Part shown: piece after piece, positions 36,466-46,627 of the stretch | Layout: every line of letters starts with the position of its first letter | Numbering within the stretch: position 1 is the first letter of the stretch | Source of the DNA: Pseudomonas serbica | Lineage (GTDB): Bacteria; Pseudomonadota; Gammaproteobacteria; Pseudomonadales; Pseudomonadaceae | Assembly: GCF_028823535.1 (NCBI RefSeq) | Contig: NZ_JAQIYM010000001.1 | Coordinates: forward strand, 310,001-374,000 | Direction of reading: 5' to 3' | Length of the DNA stretch: 64,000 nt | Notes under the pieces: model-generated | Told to the model about the DNA's origin: nothing | The model's database searches: none | The model's input: the letters and a program-made list of their open reading frames with translations, nothing else | Translations under genes and position numbers: made by a program

Positions 36466-38250
36466 ATGTCCGTACAAATCGCCTTTCAGGACCGCTGGCT
36501 GGATCTCAATGATGTGCTGCGTGAACTGGTCGCCCAGGGTTTTGTCAGCCAGGACTCAGCCGAACAGGCGCTCAACGCCCGACGCCGTCACGCCGCCAAT
36601 GGCCAGATGCACCCGCTGGAGTTTATCGCCGGCCAACACCTGGACGACCTCAGCCGGCCCGGCAAGCACCTCGACCTTGAAAGCCTGACCCTGTGGCTGT
36701 CCCAGCAGGCCGGCCAGCCCTACCTGCGTATCGATCCGCTGAAAATCAACGTCGCGGCCGTGACCCCACTGATGTCCTACGCCTTCGCCCAACGCCACAA
36801 GATCCTCGCGGTGTCGGTCGATCGCGACGCAGTGACGATCGCCAGCGCCCAGCCTTACGTCACCGCCTGGGAAGCCGACCTGACCCACGTGCTGAAGCTG
36901 CCAATCAAGCGCGTGGTGGCCAACCCGGTGGACATCCAGCGTTTCAGCGTCGAGTTCTTTCGCTTGGCCAAATCGGTCACCGGCGCGAACAACGGTGAAC
37001 AGCCGGTCAACACCCTGGGCAACTTCGAACAGTTGCTCAACCTCGGCGCCAGCGATCAGGAACCCGATGCCAACGACGCGCACATCGTCAATATCGTTGA
37101 CTGGCTGTTCCAGTACGCCTTCCAGCAGCGCGCCAGCGATATCCACATCGAGCCCCGGCGCGAACAGGGCACGGTGCGCTTTCGCATCGACGGCGTGCTG
37201 CACAACGTCTATCAATTCCCGCCACAGGTGACCATGGCCATCGTCAGTCGCCTGAAAAGCCTCGGGCGAATGAACGTCGCAGAGAAACGCAAACCCCAGG
37301 ACGGCCGGGTGAAAACCAAGACGCCGGAGGGCGGCGAAGTCGAGTTGCGGCTCTCGACCCTGCCCACAGCCTTTGGCGAAAAAATGGTCATGCGGATCTT
37401 TGACCCGGAGGTGCTGCTCAAGGATTTCGATCAGCTGGGTTTTTCCGCCGACGACCTGCGGCGCTGGCAGGACATGACCCGCCAGCCCAATGGCATCATC
37501 CTGGTCACCGGCCCCACCGGCTCGGGCAAGACCACCACGCTCTACACCACATTGAAAAAACTGGCCACACCGGAGGTCAACCTCTGCACCATCGAAGACC
37601 CGATAGAGATGGTCGAGCCAGCGTTCAACCAGATGCAGGTCCAGCACAACATCGACCTGACCTTCGCCGCCGGAGTCCGGGCGCTGATGCGGCAAGATCC
37701 GGACATCATCATGATCGGCGAGATCCGCGACCTGGAAACCGCCGAGATGGCCATCCAGGCCGCCCTCACCGGGCACCTGGTGCTGTCGACCCTGCACACC
37801 AACGATGCGCCCAGTGCCATCAGCCGCCTGCTGGAACTCGGCGTACCGCATTACCTGATCAAGGCCACCGTGCTTGGCGTGATGGCCCAACGCCTGGTGC
37901 GCACCTTGTGCCCACACTGCAAGGCCCCGCAAGCCTTGGCCGAAGAAGATTGGCAAACCCTGACCCGGCCCTGGCAAGCACCGTTGCCTGGCAACGCCCA
38001 GCGTGCCATCGGCTGTCTGGAATGCCGCGACACCGGCTATCACGGTCGCGCCGGGGTGTACGAAATCATGCAACTGAGCGACGGCCTCAAGGCGCTGATC
38101 AATCCCGACACCGACTTGCTCGCGGTGCGACGCCAGGCTTTCAAGGAAGGCATGCGCAGCTTGCGATTGTCGGGTGCACAGAAAGTGGCCGCAGGTTTGA
38201 CCACGATCGAGGAGGTGTTGCGGGTGACGCCGCAGAGCGAGCAGAAATAA
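36466..38250 (+). CDS. GspE/PilB-type secretion ATPase (orphan)
   Basis: This 594-aa hexameric ATPase is of the type II secretion/type IV pilus family. Seen in order: an N-terminal GspE-N-like region, SDIHIEPRREQGTVRFRIDG (Asp-box region), Walker A GPTGSGKT (349-356, K355), a Walker B region around DPDIIMIGEIRD, and STLHTNDA (His box). A zinc-binding tetracysteine lies near the end (CPHC...CLEC). Normally such ATPases sit with pilin or Gsp genes; none is adjacent, so partners must be elsewhere. AAGGAG precedes the ATG. Confidence 0.88.
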   Translation: MSVQIAFQDRWLDLNDVLRELVAQGFVSQDSAEQALNARRRHAANGQMHPLEFIAGQHLDDLSRPGKHLDLESLTLWLSQQAGQPYLRIDPLKINVAAVTPLMSYAFAQRHKILAVSVDRDAVTIASAQPYVTAWEADLTHVLKLPIKRVVANPVDIQRFSVEFFRLAKSVTGANNGEQPVNTLGNFEQLLNLGASDQEPDANDAHIVNIVDWLFQYAFQQRASDIHIEPRREQGTVRFRIDGVLHNVYQFPPQVTMAIVSRLKSLGRMNVAEKRKPQDGRVKTKTPEGGEVELRLSTLPTAFGEKMVMRIFDPEVLLKDFDQLGFSADDLRRWQDMTRQPNGIILVTGPTGSGKTTTLYTTLKKLATPEVNLCTIEDPIEMVEPAFNQMQVQHNIDLTFAAGVRALMRQDPDIIMIGEIRDLETAEMAIQAALTGHLVLSTLHTNDAPSAISRLLELGVPHYLIKATVLGVMAQRLVRTLCPHCKAPQALAEEDWQTLTRPWQAPLPGNAQRAIGCLECRDTGYHGRAGVYEIMQLSDGLKALINPDTDLLAVRRQAFKEGMRSLRLSGAQKVAAGLTTIEEVLRVTPQSEQK

Positions 38251-38358
38251 CCGATTTGTGTCACCTGATGATGCAGGAGGGCGATGAGCCGTATTTATAC
38301 GCCGGCAGCCTCGCTACACTCCTGCGACACAAGACCTAGGCATCAACAGGGAATCGTT

Positions 38359-39279
38359 ATGCAGATCGGCAGTGTGCTTTTACTTTTTATCGGCCTGGTA
38401 GTCGCCATTCTGTTCATGGGGTTCAAAGTCGTGCCCCAGGGCTTTGAATGGACCGTCGAACGTTTCGGCCGCTACACCAACACGCTCAAGCCTGGGCTGA
38501 ACATCATCATTCCGATCATGGACCGTATCGGTCGCAAGATGAATGTGATGGAAAGCGTGCTGGATATTCCGCCTCAGGAAGTCATCACTGCCGACAACGC
38601 CACGGTGCAAATCGACGCAGTGTGTTTCTTCCAGGTGGTCAACACTCCCCAGGCGGCCTACGAGGTGAACAACCTCGAACACGCCATCCGCAATCTGCTG
38701 CAAACCAACATCCGCACCGTGCTCGGCTCCATGGAGCTCGACGCGATGCTCAGCCAGCGCGACGGCATCAACGAAAAACTCCTGCGTACCGTCGATGAGG
38801 CAACCGCGCCGTGGGGCATCAAGATTACCCGGATCGAAATCAAGGACATCAGCCCACCCGCCGACCTGATGGCGGCGATGTCCGGTCAAATGAAAGCAGA
38901 GCGGATCAAGCGCGCACAAATTCTTGAAGCCGAAGGCCTGCGTGCCGCCGCGATCCTGACCGCCGAAGGCAAGAAACAGGCGCAAATCCTTGAGGCCGAA
39001 GGCAGTCGTCAGGCCGCGTTCCTTGAAGCGGAAGCCCGCGAGCGGCAAGCCGAGGCGGAAGCCCAGGCGACCAAAGTGGTCTCCGAGGCCATTGCAAGCG
39101 GCAACGTTCAGGCGATCAATTATTTCGTTGCGCAGAAGTACATCGATGCCTTGGGCAAACTGTCCTCCGCCAATAACAGCAAGGTCATCCTGATGCCGCT
39201 GGAGGCCAGCTCGATGATCGGCGCCGTCGGCGGTATCGGCGAAATCGTCAAAGCCACCTTTGATAACAAGAAAGCCTGA
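38359..39279 (+). CDS. SPFH/stomatin-family membrane protease-associated protein (QmcA-like)
   Basis: This 306-aa protein has one N-terminal membrane helix ([17 protein letters not shown]) and an SPFH/Band 7 domain ([29 protein letters not shown] to about residue 190). A long helical stretch rich in [19 protein letters not shown] repeats suits oligomeric rings. It organises membrane microdomains and modulates FtsH-type proteases in related bacteria. ATG 38359 follows AGGGA. It is 8 bp upstream of the NfeD gene, the usual pairing. Confidence 0.9.
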   Translation: MQIGSVLLLFIGLVVAILFMGFKVVPQGFEWTVERFGRYTNTLKPGLNIIIPIMDRIGRKMNVMESVLDIPPQEVITADNATVQIDAVCFFQVVNTPQAAYEVNNLEHAIRNLLQTNIRTVLGSMELDAMLSQRDGINEKLLRTVDEATAPWGIKITRIEIKDISPPADLMAAMSGQMKAERIKRAQILEAEGLRAAAILTAEGKKQAQILEAEGSRQAAFLEAEARERQAEAEAQATKVVSEAIASGNVQAINYFVAQKYIDALGKLSSANNSKVILMPLEASSMIGAVGGIGEIVKATFDNKKA

Positions 39280-39287
39280 GGCACGTC

Positions 39288-39737
39288 ATGTGGGCATTTG
39301 TGCAGCATCTATCGTTCTGGGACTGGCTGGCGCTGGGCACGGTGCTGTTGATTCTCGAGGTGTTTGGCGCTGGCGGCTACCTGCTATGGATCGGCATGGC
39401 GGCTGCAGCCGTGGGCGTCTTGACCTTTGTCGTGCCGGACATGTCGTGGCAGTTACAGTTTCTGCTGTTCGGCCTTTTCTCGATCGCCACCGCCTTGTAC
39501 TGGTGGCAACGCCAACGCAACGCCGTGCGTCAAAGCGATCAACCAAACCTGAATCTGCGCGGCCAGGATCTGATCGGGAAAACCTTTGTGGTGCATGAAG
39601 CCATTGTCGACGGCCGCGGCAAAATCAAAGTCGCCGACGGGGTGTGGTTGGCCCAGGGACCCGACGCGGTCCCCGGCAGTCGCGTGCGGGTCGTCGGCCA
39701 GCAAGGCGCGATCCTACTGGTTGAAGCAGCGGAATAG
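39288..39737 (+). CDS. NfeD family membrane protein
   Basis: This 149-aa partner of the SPFH protein has hydrophobic segments at about 10-30, 33-50 and 55-70. A C-terminal OB-fold domain follows (LIGKTFVVHEAIVDGRGKIKVADGVWLAQGPDAVPGSRVRVVG). Paired SPFH-NfeD genes are common and the products probably act together in the membrane. It starts 8 bp after the SPFH stop, so the two genes form an operon. Confidence 0.9.
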   Translation: MWAFVQHLSFWDWLALGTVLLILEVFGAGGYLLWIGMAAAAVGVLTFVVPDMSWQLQFLLFGLFSIATALYWWQRQRNAVRQSDQPNLNLRGQDLIGKTFVVHEAIVDGRGKIKVADGVWLAQGPDAVPGSRVRVVGQQGAILLVEAAE

Positions 39738-39805
39738 GCGGCTATGGAACTCAACGGGGTGATTGGCAATCCAACGCCGCAGTTCATCCAGTGGAGTCAC
39801 CCATC

Positions 39806-40123
39806 ATGCGTCTCAAACTTGCTGTCGCTACCATCGCTTTGTTGTCCCTGCCTGTTGGTTCGGCGATGGCCGATAGCTTTTGGCGTAACGTCATTTCTTC
39901 CGGTGCAACCACCGGTTCGACCTACCTGACGTTCAAGGATCACAAACTGATCGTCGCTGCCCAGGACGATGCCGGCAGTTTTGTCGCCAGTGACGGCGGC
40001 ATCCGCGGCCCGTACCTGGAAGCGGCGATGCAGAAAGTCCGCGCCGACAACCCGGGGCTGCAGGCTACGGACATGGAACTGGCGAATGCGATCCTGGCGA
40101 AGAATGCCGTGGCTTCGGAATAA
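39806..40123 (+). CDS. DUF2388 exported protein
   Basis: This 105-aa protein has a signal peptide (MRLKLAVATIALLSLPVGSAMA) followed by the DUF2388 signature SFWRNVISSGATTGSTYLTFKDHKLIVAAQDDAGSFVASDGGIRGPYLEAAM. The domain is mostly confined to Pseudomonas-type bacteria and its role is unknown. ATG 39806 is preferred to the GTG at 39791, which lies before the signal peptide. It is transcribed from just after the NfeD gene and ends at a shared terminator. Confidence 0.85.
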   Translation: MRLKLAVATIALLSLPVGSAMADSFWRNVISSGATTGSTYLTFKDHKLIVAAQDDAGSFVASDGGIRGPYLEAAMQKVRADNPGLQATDMELANAILAKNAVASE

Positions 40124-40139
40124 GCCAGTTGCCGCACAG

Positions 40140-40171
40140 AAAAATGCCGCTCAAATGAGCGGCATTTTTTA
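40140..40171. terminator. Bidirectional terminator between DUF2388 gene and gcvP
   Basis: Perfect stem AAAAATGCCGCTC with GAGCGGCATTTTT around AAAT, with T-runs on both strands. It lies between two convergent genes and can serve both. Confidence 0.93.
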
Positions 40172-40198
40172 TTGCCAACACCAAAGCCGTGGGTTTTT

Positions 40199-43072
40199 TC
40201 AGCGGTACTCGTCCAGCGGCACACACGCACAAAACAGGTTCCGGTCACCGTAGACATTGTCCACCCGGTTAACCACCGGCCAATATTTGTGCGCCTTGGT
40301 ATGAGCATCCGGTGTGACCGCCTGCTCGATACTGTAGGGCCTTTCCCACACGCCAGTGATGTCCGCCAGCGTATGCGGCGCACGTTTCAACGGGTTGTCC
40401 TCGGCCGGCCAGTTGCCGTTCTGTACTTCGGTAATCTCCGCGCGGATGCTCAGCATCGCGCCGATAAAGCGGTCCAGCTCTGCTTTCGATTCACTTTCAG
40501 TGGGCTCGACCATCAACGTCCCTGGCACTGGGAACGACATGGTCGGCGCATGGAAGCCATAGTCCATCAGGCGCTTGGCAACGTCTTCTTCGCTGATGCC
40601 GGTCAGCACCTTGAGTGGCCGCAGGTCAAGAATGCACTCGTGGGCCACGCGCTCGTTGCGCCCGGTGTAGAGCACGGGGAACGCGCCGGACAGGTGCCGC
40701 GCCAGGTAATTCGCCGCGAGGATCGCGACTTCACTGGCGTCGGCCAGTTGCGGCCCCATCATGGCGATGTACATCCAACTGATCGGCAGGATACTTGCGC
40801 TGCCCCAAGGCGCCGCACTGACTGCGCCGTTCTGCGCCAGCGGCCCATCGATCGGCACCACCGGGTGGTTGGCCACGAACGGTGCCAGGTGCGCGCGCAC
40901 GCCAATCGGCCCCATGCCCGGCCCACCGCCGCCATGGGGTATGCAGAAGGTTTTGTGCAGGTTCATGTGTGACACGTCGGCACCAATGTCCGCCGGGCGC
41001 GCGAGGCCGACCTGGGCATTGAGGTTGGCGCCGTCCATGTACACCTGGCCGCCGTGGCTGTGGATAACTTCACAGATTTCGCTGATGCCTTCCTCGTACA
41101 CGCCGTGGGTCGACGGATAAGTCGCCATCAGGCAGGCGAGTTTATCCCCGGCCTGGGCGGCTTTTACCTTCAGGTCATCGAGATCGACGTTACCCGCCTC
41201 GTCGCACTCCACAATCACCACGCGCATCCCGGCCATTTGCGCCGAGGCTGGGTTGGTGCCATGGGCCGACGAAGGAATCAGGCAGATATCCCGCCCGCCC
41301 TGTTGGCGGCTCTCGTGGTATTTACGGATCGCCAGCAACCCGGCGTACTCACCCTGTGCCCCGGAATTGGGTTGCATGCAGATCGCATCGAACCCGGTGA
41401 TCGCGCAGAGCCAGCGCTCCAGTTCTTCGATCATCAACGAGTAACCGACCGCCTGCTCCTTGGGCGCAAATGGATGCAGGTTGGCGAATTGCGGCCAGGT
41501 AATCGGGATCATCTCGCTGGTGGCATTGAGCTTCATGGTGCAAGAGCCCAGCGGGATCATCGATTGATTGAGCGCCAGATCCTTGTTTTCCAGCTGCTTG
41601 AGGTAGCGCAGCATCTCTGTTTCGCTGTGGTGGGCATTGAACACCGGATGGCGCAGATAGGGCGAGGTTCGTCCGAGCGCTTCGGGAATGCCGCCAACCA
41701 GGGTTTCAGCGTCCAGTTCGTCAACGCTGAGCCCATGATCGGCCCCCAGGAACACATCGAACAGCTTCGCCACGGTGCTTTCGTCGCAGGTTTCGTCGAG
41801 GCTTAGAGCCAATTGCCCGCGCCCTAGAATGCGCAGGTTGATCTGCGCGGCCTGGGCGCTTTCGACGATCGCGGTCTGGGTGCCACCGACTTCCAGGGTC
41901 AGCGTGTCGAAGAAGTGTTGGTTGAGACGGGTAATGCCCTTGCGCTCAAGGCCAGCGGCAAGGATGCAGGTCAGCCGGTGCACGCGCTGGGCAATTCGTT
42001 TCAGCCCTTCCGGGCCGTGGTAAACCGCGTAGAAACTGGCGATATTGGCCAGCAGCACCTGCGCGGTACAGATGTTCGAGTTGGCCTTTTCACGACGGAT
42101 ATGCTGCTCGCGGGTTTGCAGCGCCATGCGCAGGGCAACGTTGCTGCGGGCATCCTTCGACACGCCGATGATGCGTCCGGGAATCGCCCGCTTGTACTCG
42201 TCACGGCTGGCAAAAAACGCCGCGTGGGGGCCGCCGTAGCCCATGGGCACGCCGAATCGCTGGGAGGAGCCGAACACCACGTCGGCCCCCAACTCGCCCG
42301 GCGGGGTCAGCAACAGCAGGCTCAGCAGATCGGTGGCGACACACGCCAGCGCCTGCTGGGCATGCAGATGATCGATCAACGGCCGCAGGTCGCGGATCTC
42401 GCCGTGGGTGTCGGGATACTGCAGCAGCGCACCGAACACCTGGTGCTGCTTCAAGTTATCCACAGCGTCGACGATCAGCTCGAAGCCGAAACCTTCGGCG
42501 CGGGTTTGCACCACGGAGATAGTCTGTGGATGGCAGTTCTCGTCGACAAAGAACAGGTTGCTTTTCGACTTGGCGACCCGCTTGGCCAGCGCCATGGCTT
42601 CCGCCGCCGCGGTGGCTTCATCCAACAGCGAGGCGTTGGCCAGCTCCAGCCCGGTGAGGTCAATGGTCAACTGCTGGAAATTCAGCAGGGCTTCGAGGCG
42701 ACCCTGGGCGATTTCCGGTTGGTAGGGTGTATACGCGGTGTACCAGCCGGGATTTTCCAGGACGTTGCGCAGTATGACGGCCGGCGTCAGCGTCCCGTGA
42801 TAGCCCATGCCGATCAGGCTGGTCCAGACCTGGTTCTGCTCGGCATAACCGCGCAGCTTGGCCAGCGCGGCTTCTTCGTCGAGAGCAGGCGGCAGGTCGA
42901 GTGGCCGGTTCAGGCGGATTCCCGGCGGTACCGTCTGCTCGATCAACTCGACCCGGCTGCCGAGGCCGAGGCTGTCGAGCATCGCCTGTTGCTCGGCGGC
43001 ATCAGGCCCGAGGTGGCGGCGAAGAAAGGCATTGGGGTCGCGTAACTGGCTCAGGGACGGCAACTGGGACAT
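40199..43072 (-). CDS. gcvP: Glycine decarboxylase (glycine cleavage system P protein) GcvP
   Basis: This 957-aa PLP enzyme decarboxylates glycine and passes the aminomethyl group to lipoyl-GcvH. The PLP lysine lies near residue 705 in [17 protein letters not shown], and the glycine-rich loop follows. The N-terminal half ([17 protein letters not shown] and [43 protein letters not shown]) is typical. Full length. It is separated from gcvH by a terminator and a REP doublet, so it may have its own promoter. Confidence 0.97.
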   Translation of the reverse strand: MSQLPSLSQLRDPNAFLRRHLGPDAAEQQAMLDSLGLGSRVELIEQTVPPGIRLNRPLDLPPALDEEAALAKLRGYAEQNQVWTSLIGMGYHGTLTPAVILRNVLENPGWYTAYTPYQPEIAQGRLEALLNFQQLTIDLTGLELANASLLDEATAAAEAMALAKRVAKSKSNLFFVDENCHPQTISVVQTRAEGFGFELIVDAVDNLKQHQVFGALLQYPDTHGEIRDLRPLIDHLHAQQALACVATDLLSLLLLTPPGELGADVVFGSSQRFGVPMGYGGPHAAFFASRDEYKRAIPGRIIGVSKDARSNVALRMALQTREQHIRREKANSNICTAQVLLANIASFYAVYHGPEGLKRIAQRVHRLTCILAAGLERKGITRLNQHFFDTLTLEVGGTQTAIVESAQAAQINLRILGRGQLALSLDETCDESTVAKLFDVFLGADHGLSVDELDAETLVGGIPEALGRTSPYLRHPVFNAHHSETEMLRYLKQLENKDLALNQSMIPLGSCTMKLNATSEMIPITWPQFANLHPFAPKEQAVGYSLMIEELERWLCAITGFDAICMQPNSGAQGEYAGLLAIRKYHESRQQGGRDICLIPSSAHGTNPASAQMAGMRVVIVECDEAGNVDLDDLKVKAAQAGDKLACLMATYPSTHGVYEEGISEICEVIHSHGGQVYMDGANLNAQVGLARPADIGADVSHMNLHKTFCIPHGGGGPGMGPIGVRAHLAPFVANHPVVPIDGPLAQNGAVSAAPWGSASILPISWMYIAMMGPQLADASEVAILAANYLARHLSGAFPVLYTGRNERVAHECILDLRPLKVLTGISEEDVAKRLMDYGFHAPTMSFPVPGTLMVEPTESESKAELDRFIGAMLSIRAEITEVQNGNWPAEDNPLKRAPHTLADITGVWERPYSIEQAVTPDAHTKAHKYWPVVNRVDNVYGDRNLFCACVPLDEYR

Positions 43073-43156
43073 GACGGGCTCTCTCTTGACTGGCGCTCAG
43101 CGTCGATGCAACACGGTCAAACCAGCATAGCAGTCGATGCTATGTGCGAAATCCAT

Positions 43157-43248
43157 TGTGGGAGCGGGCTTGCTCGCGAAGGCGGTATGTCAGGTTGTGA
43201 AAATGTTGGCTGACGCACCGTCTTCGCGAGCAAGCCCGCTCCCACATT
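43157..43248. repeat. REP doublet
   Basis: Inverted REP units at about 43157-43180 and 43222-43248, placed between gcvP and the gcvH terminator. Confidence 0.9.
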
Positions 43249-43264
43249 TGGTGGTGCGTCAGGT

Positions 43265-43296
43265 ACAAAAAAAAAGCCCCGACAGGTCGGGGCTTT
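43265..43296 (-). terminator. Terminator after gcvH
   Basis: On the minus strand, AAAGCCCCGACC pairs with GTCGGGGCTTT, followed by a T-run of nine. It begins about 19 bp after the gcvH stop. Confidence 0.92.
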
Positions 43297-43314
43297 GGGG
43301 GTAACGCTGAAGGC

Positions 43315-43698
43315 TTATTCGCCGATGGCGGCCTTGTATCCAGCCGCATCGAGCAGCTTTTCCAGGTCAGCCGCGTTGCTTGGCTTGATCTTGAAGATCC
43401 ACGCGCCGTACGGGTCGGAGTTGAGCAACTCAGGTTCAGCGCTCAGTGCTTCGTTGACCGCGATCACTTCACCGGCAATCGGGGAATAGATGTCGGAAGC
43501 GGCTTTAACCGATTCAACCACACCAGACTGATCACCGGCGGCAAACACGTTGCCCACTTCGGTCAGCTCAACGAACACCACATCACCCAGCGCTTCCTGC
43601 GCGTGATCGCTGATGCCTACGGTAACGGTGCCATCGGCTTCCAGGCGAGCCCATTCGTGACTCTCGGCAAATCGCAGGTCGGCAGGGATATCGCTCAT
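43315..43698 (-). CDS. gcvH: Glycine cleavage system H protein GcvH
   Basis: This 127-aa lipoyl carrier protein shuttles the aminomethyl intermediate between GcvP, GcvT and the lipoamide dehydrogenase. The lipoylated lysine is K65 in [18 protein letters not shown]. The length is normal. It lies between gcvT (50 bp upstream) and a strong terminator. Confidence 0.97.
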   Translation of the reverse strand: MSDIPADLRFAESHEWARLEADGTVTVGISDHAQEALGDVVFVELTEVGNVFAAGDQSGVVESVKAASDIYSPIAGEVIAVNEALSAEPELLNSDPYGAWIFKIKPSNAADLEKLLDAAGYKAAIGE

Positions 43699-43748
43699 GT
43701 TCTGTGTCCTCAGGAAAATGATCGGCGGTCAACTTCCGCCGGAAAAGG

Positions 43749-44831
43749 TTAGATCAAGGTTTTGCCATGGCGGACGAAGGTCGGCTTGACCACTCGGACC
43801 GGGTACCACTTGCCACGGATTTCCACTTCTGCGCGGTCGGCCGTGGCCATTGGCACGCGCGCCAGTGCAATCGACTTGCTAAGCGTAGGAGAGAAACTAC
43901 CACTGGTGATCTCTCCTTCGCCAACATCGGCGATGCGGACCACTTGATGAGCGCGCAAAACCCCGCGCTCCTCAAGGACCAGACCGACCAGTTTGTGTTG
44001 TACGCCACCACTGCGTTCGGCTTCCAGCGCCTTGCGGCCGATGAACTGGCGAGCGGCCGGCTCCCAGGCAATGCTCCAGGCCATGTTGGAGGCCAGCGGC
44101 GAGACGTCCAGGTCGATGTCCTGGCCGTACAGGTTCATGCCCGCTTCCACCCGCAGGGTGTCACGCGCGCCCAGGCCAATGGGGGAAATGCCCGCGCCCA
44201 CCAGATCGTTGAAAAATCCCGGCGCCTGGTCGGCCGGCAGAATGATTTCCAGGCCGTCTTCACCGGTGTAGCCGGTGCGGGCGATGAACCAGTCCCCGTC
44301 GGGCCGGCCTTCGAACGGCTTGAGCTGCTGGATCAGGGTACCGCGCGACTGGTTCACCAGCTCGGCGATCTTGTGCCGGGCATGGGGGCCCTGGATGGCC
44401 AGCATGGCCAGTTCGGCGCGCTCGTTGAGCTGCACTTCAAAACCGTCGAGATGCGCCTGCATCCACGCCAGGTCCTGATCGCGGGTGGAGGCGTTGACCA
44501 CCAGGCGGTAACCGCTGTCGAGGCGATAGACGATCATGTCGTCGACGATACCGCCGCGCTCATTGAGCATGGCGCTGTACAACGCGGAACCGGGTTTGTG
44601 CAGGCGTTCGACGTCGTTGGTCAGCAAATGCTGAAGCCATGCCTTGGCCTGGGGGCCGTCGACATCGATCACGGTCATGTGGGATACATCAAAAACACCG
44701 CAGTCGCGGCGCACCTGATGATGCTCCTCGACCTGGGATCCATAATGCAGAGGCATATCCCAACCGCCAAAATCGACCATCTTCGCGCCGAGGGCGAGAT
44801 GAAGGTCATACAGAGGCGTACGCTGTCCCAT
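43749..44831 (-). CDS. gcvT: Aminomethyltransferase GcvT
   Basis: This 360-aa tetrahydrofolate-dependent aminomethyltransferase takes the methylene unit from GcvH. TPLYDLHLALGAKMVDFGGWDMPLHYGSQVEEHHQVRRDCGVFDVSHM is the family N-terminus, and GYTGEDGLEI and LGARDTLRVEAGMNLYGQD form the folate pocket region. It is the first gene of the gcvTH pair. Its leader (44832-44986) forms a stable hairpin but does not match a glycine riboswitch. Confidence 0.96.
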   Translation of the reverse strand: MGQRTPLYDLHLALGAKMVDFGGWDMPLHYGSQVEEHHQVRRDCGVFDVSHMTVIDVDGPQAKAWLQHLLTNDVERLHKPGSALYSAMLNERGGIVDDMIVYRLDSGYRLVVNASTRDQDLAWMQAHLDGFEVQLNERAELAMLAIQGPHARHKIAELVNQSRGTLIQQLKPFEGRPDGDWFIARTGYTGEDGLEIILPADQAPGFFNDLVGAGISPIGLGARDTLRVEAGMNLYGQDIDLDVSPLASNMAWSIAWEPAARQFIGRKALEAERSGGVQHKLVGLVLEERGVLRAHQVVRIADVGEGEITSGSFSPTLSKSIALARVPMATADRAEVEIRGKWYPVRVVKPTFVRHGKTLI

Positions 44832-44873
44832 GGGTTTCTCCTTCCGGGCGTGGCGAAGGTGCGGGCCAGTGAT

Positions 44874-44913
44874 ACGGCTTGCTGGAGCCTTGAAACAAAA
44901 GGCCTCCAGCCGT
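44874..44913. promoter_or_regulatory. Hairpin in the gcvT leader
   Basis: Arms around GCTGGAG (44881-44887) and CTCCAGC (44904-44910), extended by ACGG and CCGT, give a stem of about 11 bp upstream of gcvT. On the minus strand no T-run follows; on the plus strand four T follow. Its role is unknown. Confidence 0.45.
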
Positions 44914-44986
44914 TTTCACTACCTTGTCTGTCAGACGGACCGCACCGAATGCCGCGCATTGTAGCCGCAAGGTGTAGGACTGGCAC

Positions 44987-46603
44987 CTAGCTGTTTCGGT
45001 GCGCCGAACGACGGATCAATCCGATGACCGGTAACAGCCCGACCAAAACCAGGGTCAAGGCCGGCAAAGACGCCCTCGCCCACTCGCCTTCACTGGTCAT
45101 TTCGAAGATCCGCACCGCCAGCGTATCCCAGCCAAACGGCCGCATCAGCAGGGTCGCGGGCATTTCCTTGAGCACATCGACGAACACCAGCAAGGCCGCG
45201 CTCAACGAACCGGGGAGCAACAACGGCAGATACACTTTGAAAAACAGTCGCGGCCCACTGACGCCCAGGCTACGTGCCGCTTCGGGCAAAGATGGCCGTA
45301 TTCGCGCCAGACTGCTTTCCAGCGGCCCGTAAGCCACGGCGATGAAGCGCACCAGATAGGCCAGCAGCAACGCCAGCAGGCTGCCCAGCAGCAACGGCTT
45401 GCCCGCACCGCCGAGCCAGCCGGAGAGCGGGATCACCAGCTCGCGATCCAGGTAACTGAACGCCAGCATGATCGACACCGCCAACACTGAACCGGGCAGA
45501 GCGTAGCCAAGATTGGCCAGGCTGACCCCGGCGCGGATCGCCCGGGTGGGCGCCAACCGCCCGGCAAACGCCAATACCAGGGCGACACTGACGGTAATCA
45601 ACGCCGCCATCGTCCCCAGGTACAACGTGTGGAGGATCAGGGCGGTGTAACGCTCGTCCAGATCCAGGCGCCCGCGCTGCCAGAACCACGCCACCAGCTG
45701 CAGCATCGGAATGACAAAGGCGCAGGCGAACACCAGAGCGCACCATCCCGTCGCCAACAGCGCCTTGAGCCCGCGAAGGTGGTACAACGCCTTGACCCGT
45801 GGCCGTTCGTTGCTGGCCCGATTGGCGCCGCGGGCACGCCGCTCGCCGTACAGCACGAGCATCACCACCAGCAGCAACAGGCTGGCCAGTTGTGCGGCGC
45901 TGGAGAGGCTGAAAAACCCGTACCAGGTCTTGTAGATGGCGGTGGTGAAGGTGTCGAAGTTGAACACCGATACGGCGCCGAAATCCGCCAGGGTTTCCAT
46001 CAGCGCCAAGGCGACGCCAGCGCCGATGGCGGGACGCGCCATCGGCATGGCCACGCGCCAGAACGCCTGCCAGGGGGATTGACCGAGCACCCGCGCAGCT
46101 TCCATCAAGCCCTTGCCCTGGGCCAGGAACGCGGTGCGGGCGAGCAGATAAACGTAAGGGTAGAAAACCAGCACCAGGACCAGGATCACCCCGCCCGTGG
46201 AACGCACGCGCGGCAATCGCAGGCCGCTGCCGAACCACTCCCGCAACAGGGTCTGCACGGGGCCGGCAAAATCCAGCAAGCCGACAAAGACAAACGCCAG
46301 CACGTAGGCCGGGATTGCAAAGGGCAGCATCAGTGCCCAGTCCAGCCAACGCCGACCAGGGAATTCACAGAGACTGGTGAGCCAGGCCAGGCTCACCCCC
46401 AGGACCGTCACACCAACGCCGACACCGAGTACCAGGGTCAGGGTATTGCCCAGCAGGCGCGGCATCTGGGTTTCCCAGAGATGCGACCAGATCTGCTGGT
46501 CGATGGTTTGCCAGGACAGCAGCAATACGCTGAGGGGCAGCAGGACCAGCGCAGCGATGGCGAAGACCAGGGGATACCAGCGTCGTTGAGCGGGGTGGGC
46601 CAA
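44987..46603 (-). CDS. fbpB: Iron(III) ABC transporter permease (FbpB/HitB-like)
   Basis: This is a double-length inner-membrane permease with about twelve hydrophobic spans and two coupling loops (EAARVLGQSPWQAFWRVAMPMARPA and EAARSLGVSGPRLFFKVYLPLLLPGS). It follows the iron-binding protein gene on the same strand. No ATG fits well. I chose TTG 46603 (538 aa), which has GAGAG upstream; another TTG lies at 46621. Starts further up would lie inside a palindromic repeat and are rejected. An FbpC ATPase gene is not adjacent. Confidence 0.85.
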   Translation of the reverse strand: MAHPAQRRWYPLVFAIAALVLLPLSVLLLSWQTIDQQIWSHLWETQMPRLLGNTLTLVLGVGVGVTVLGVSLAWLTSLCEFPGRRWLDWALMLPFAIPAYVLAFVFVGLLDFAGPVQTLLREWFGSGLRLPRVRSTGGVILVLVLVFYPYVYLLARTAFLAQGKGLMEAARVLGQSPWQAFWRVAMPMARPAIGAGVALALMETLADFGAVSVFNFDTFTTAIYKTWYGFFSLSSAAQLASLLLLVVMLVLYGERRARGANRASNERPRVKALYHLRGLKALLATGWCALVFACAFVIPMLQLVAWFWQRGRLDLDERYTALILHTLYLGTMAALITVSVALVLAFAGRLAPTRAIRAGVSLANLGYALPGSVLAVSIMLAFSYLDRELVIPLSGWLGGAGKPLLLGSLLALLLAYLVRFIAVAYGPLESSLARIRPSLPEAARSLGVSGPRLFFKVYLPLLLPGSLSAALLVFVDVLKEMPATLLMRPFGWDTLAVRIFEMTSEGEWARASLPALTLVLVGLLPVIGLIRRSAHRNS

Positions 46604-46627
46604 GGAAAAGCTCTCGTTCAAATGATT

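Noticed and set aside
36556..38073. Long open frame of 505 codons on the minus strand
   Set aside because: It lies entirely antisense to the secretion ATPase. Its composition is the usual third-position GC shadow, and it has no ribosome site or known motif.
44832..44986. Glycine riboswitch upstream of gcvT
   Set aside because: The leader has a hairpin but lacks the conserved glycine-aptamer core segments, and only one stem could be drawn.
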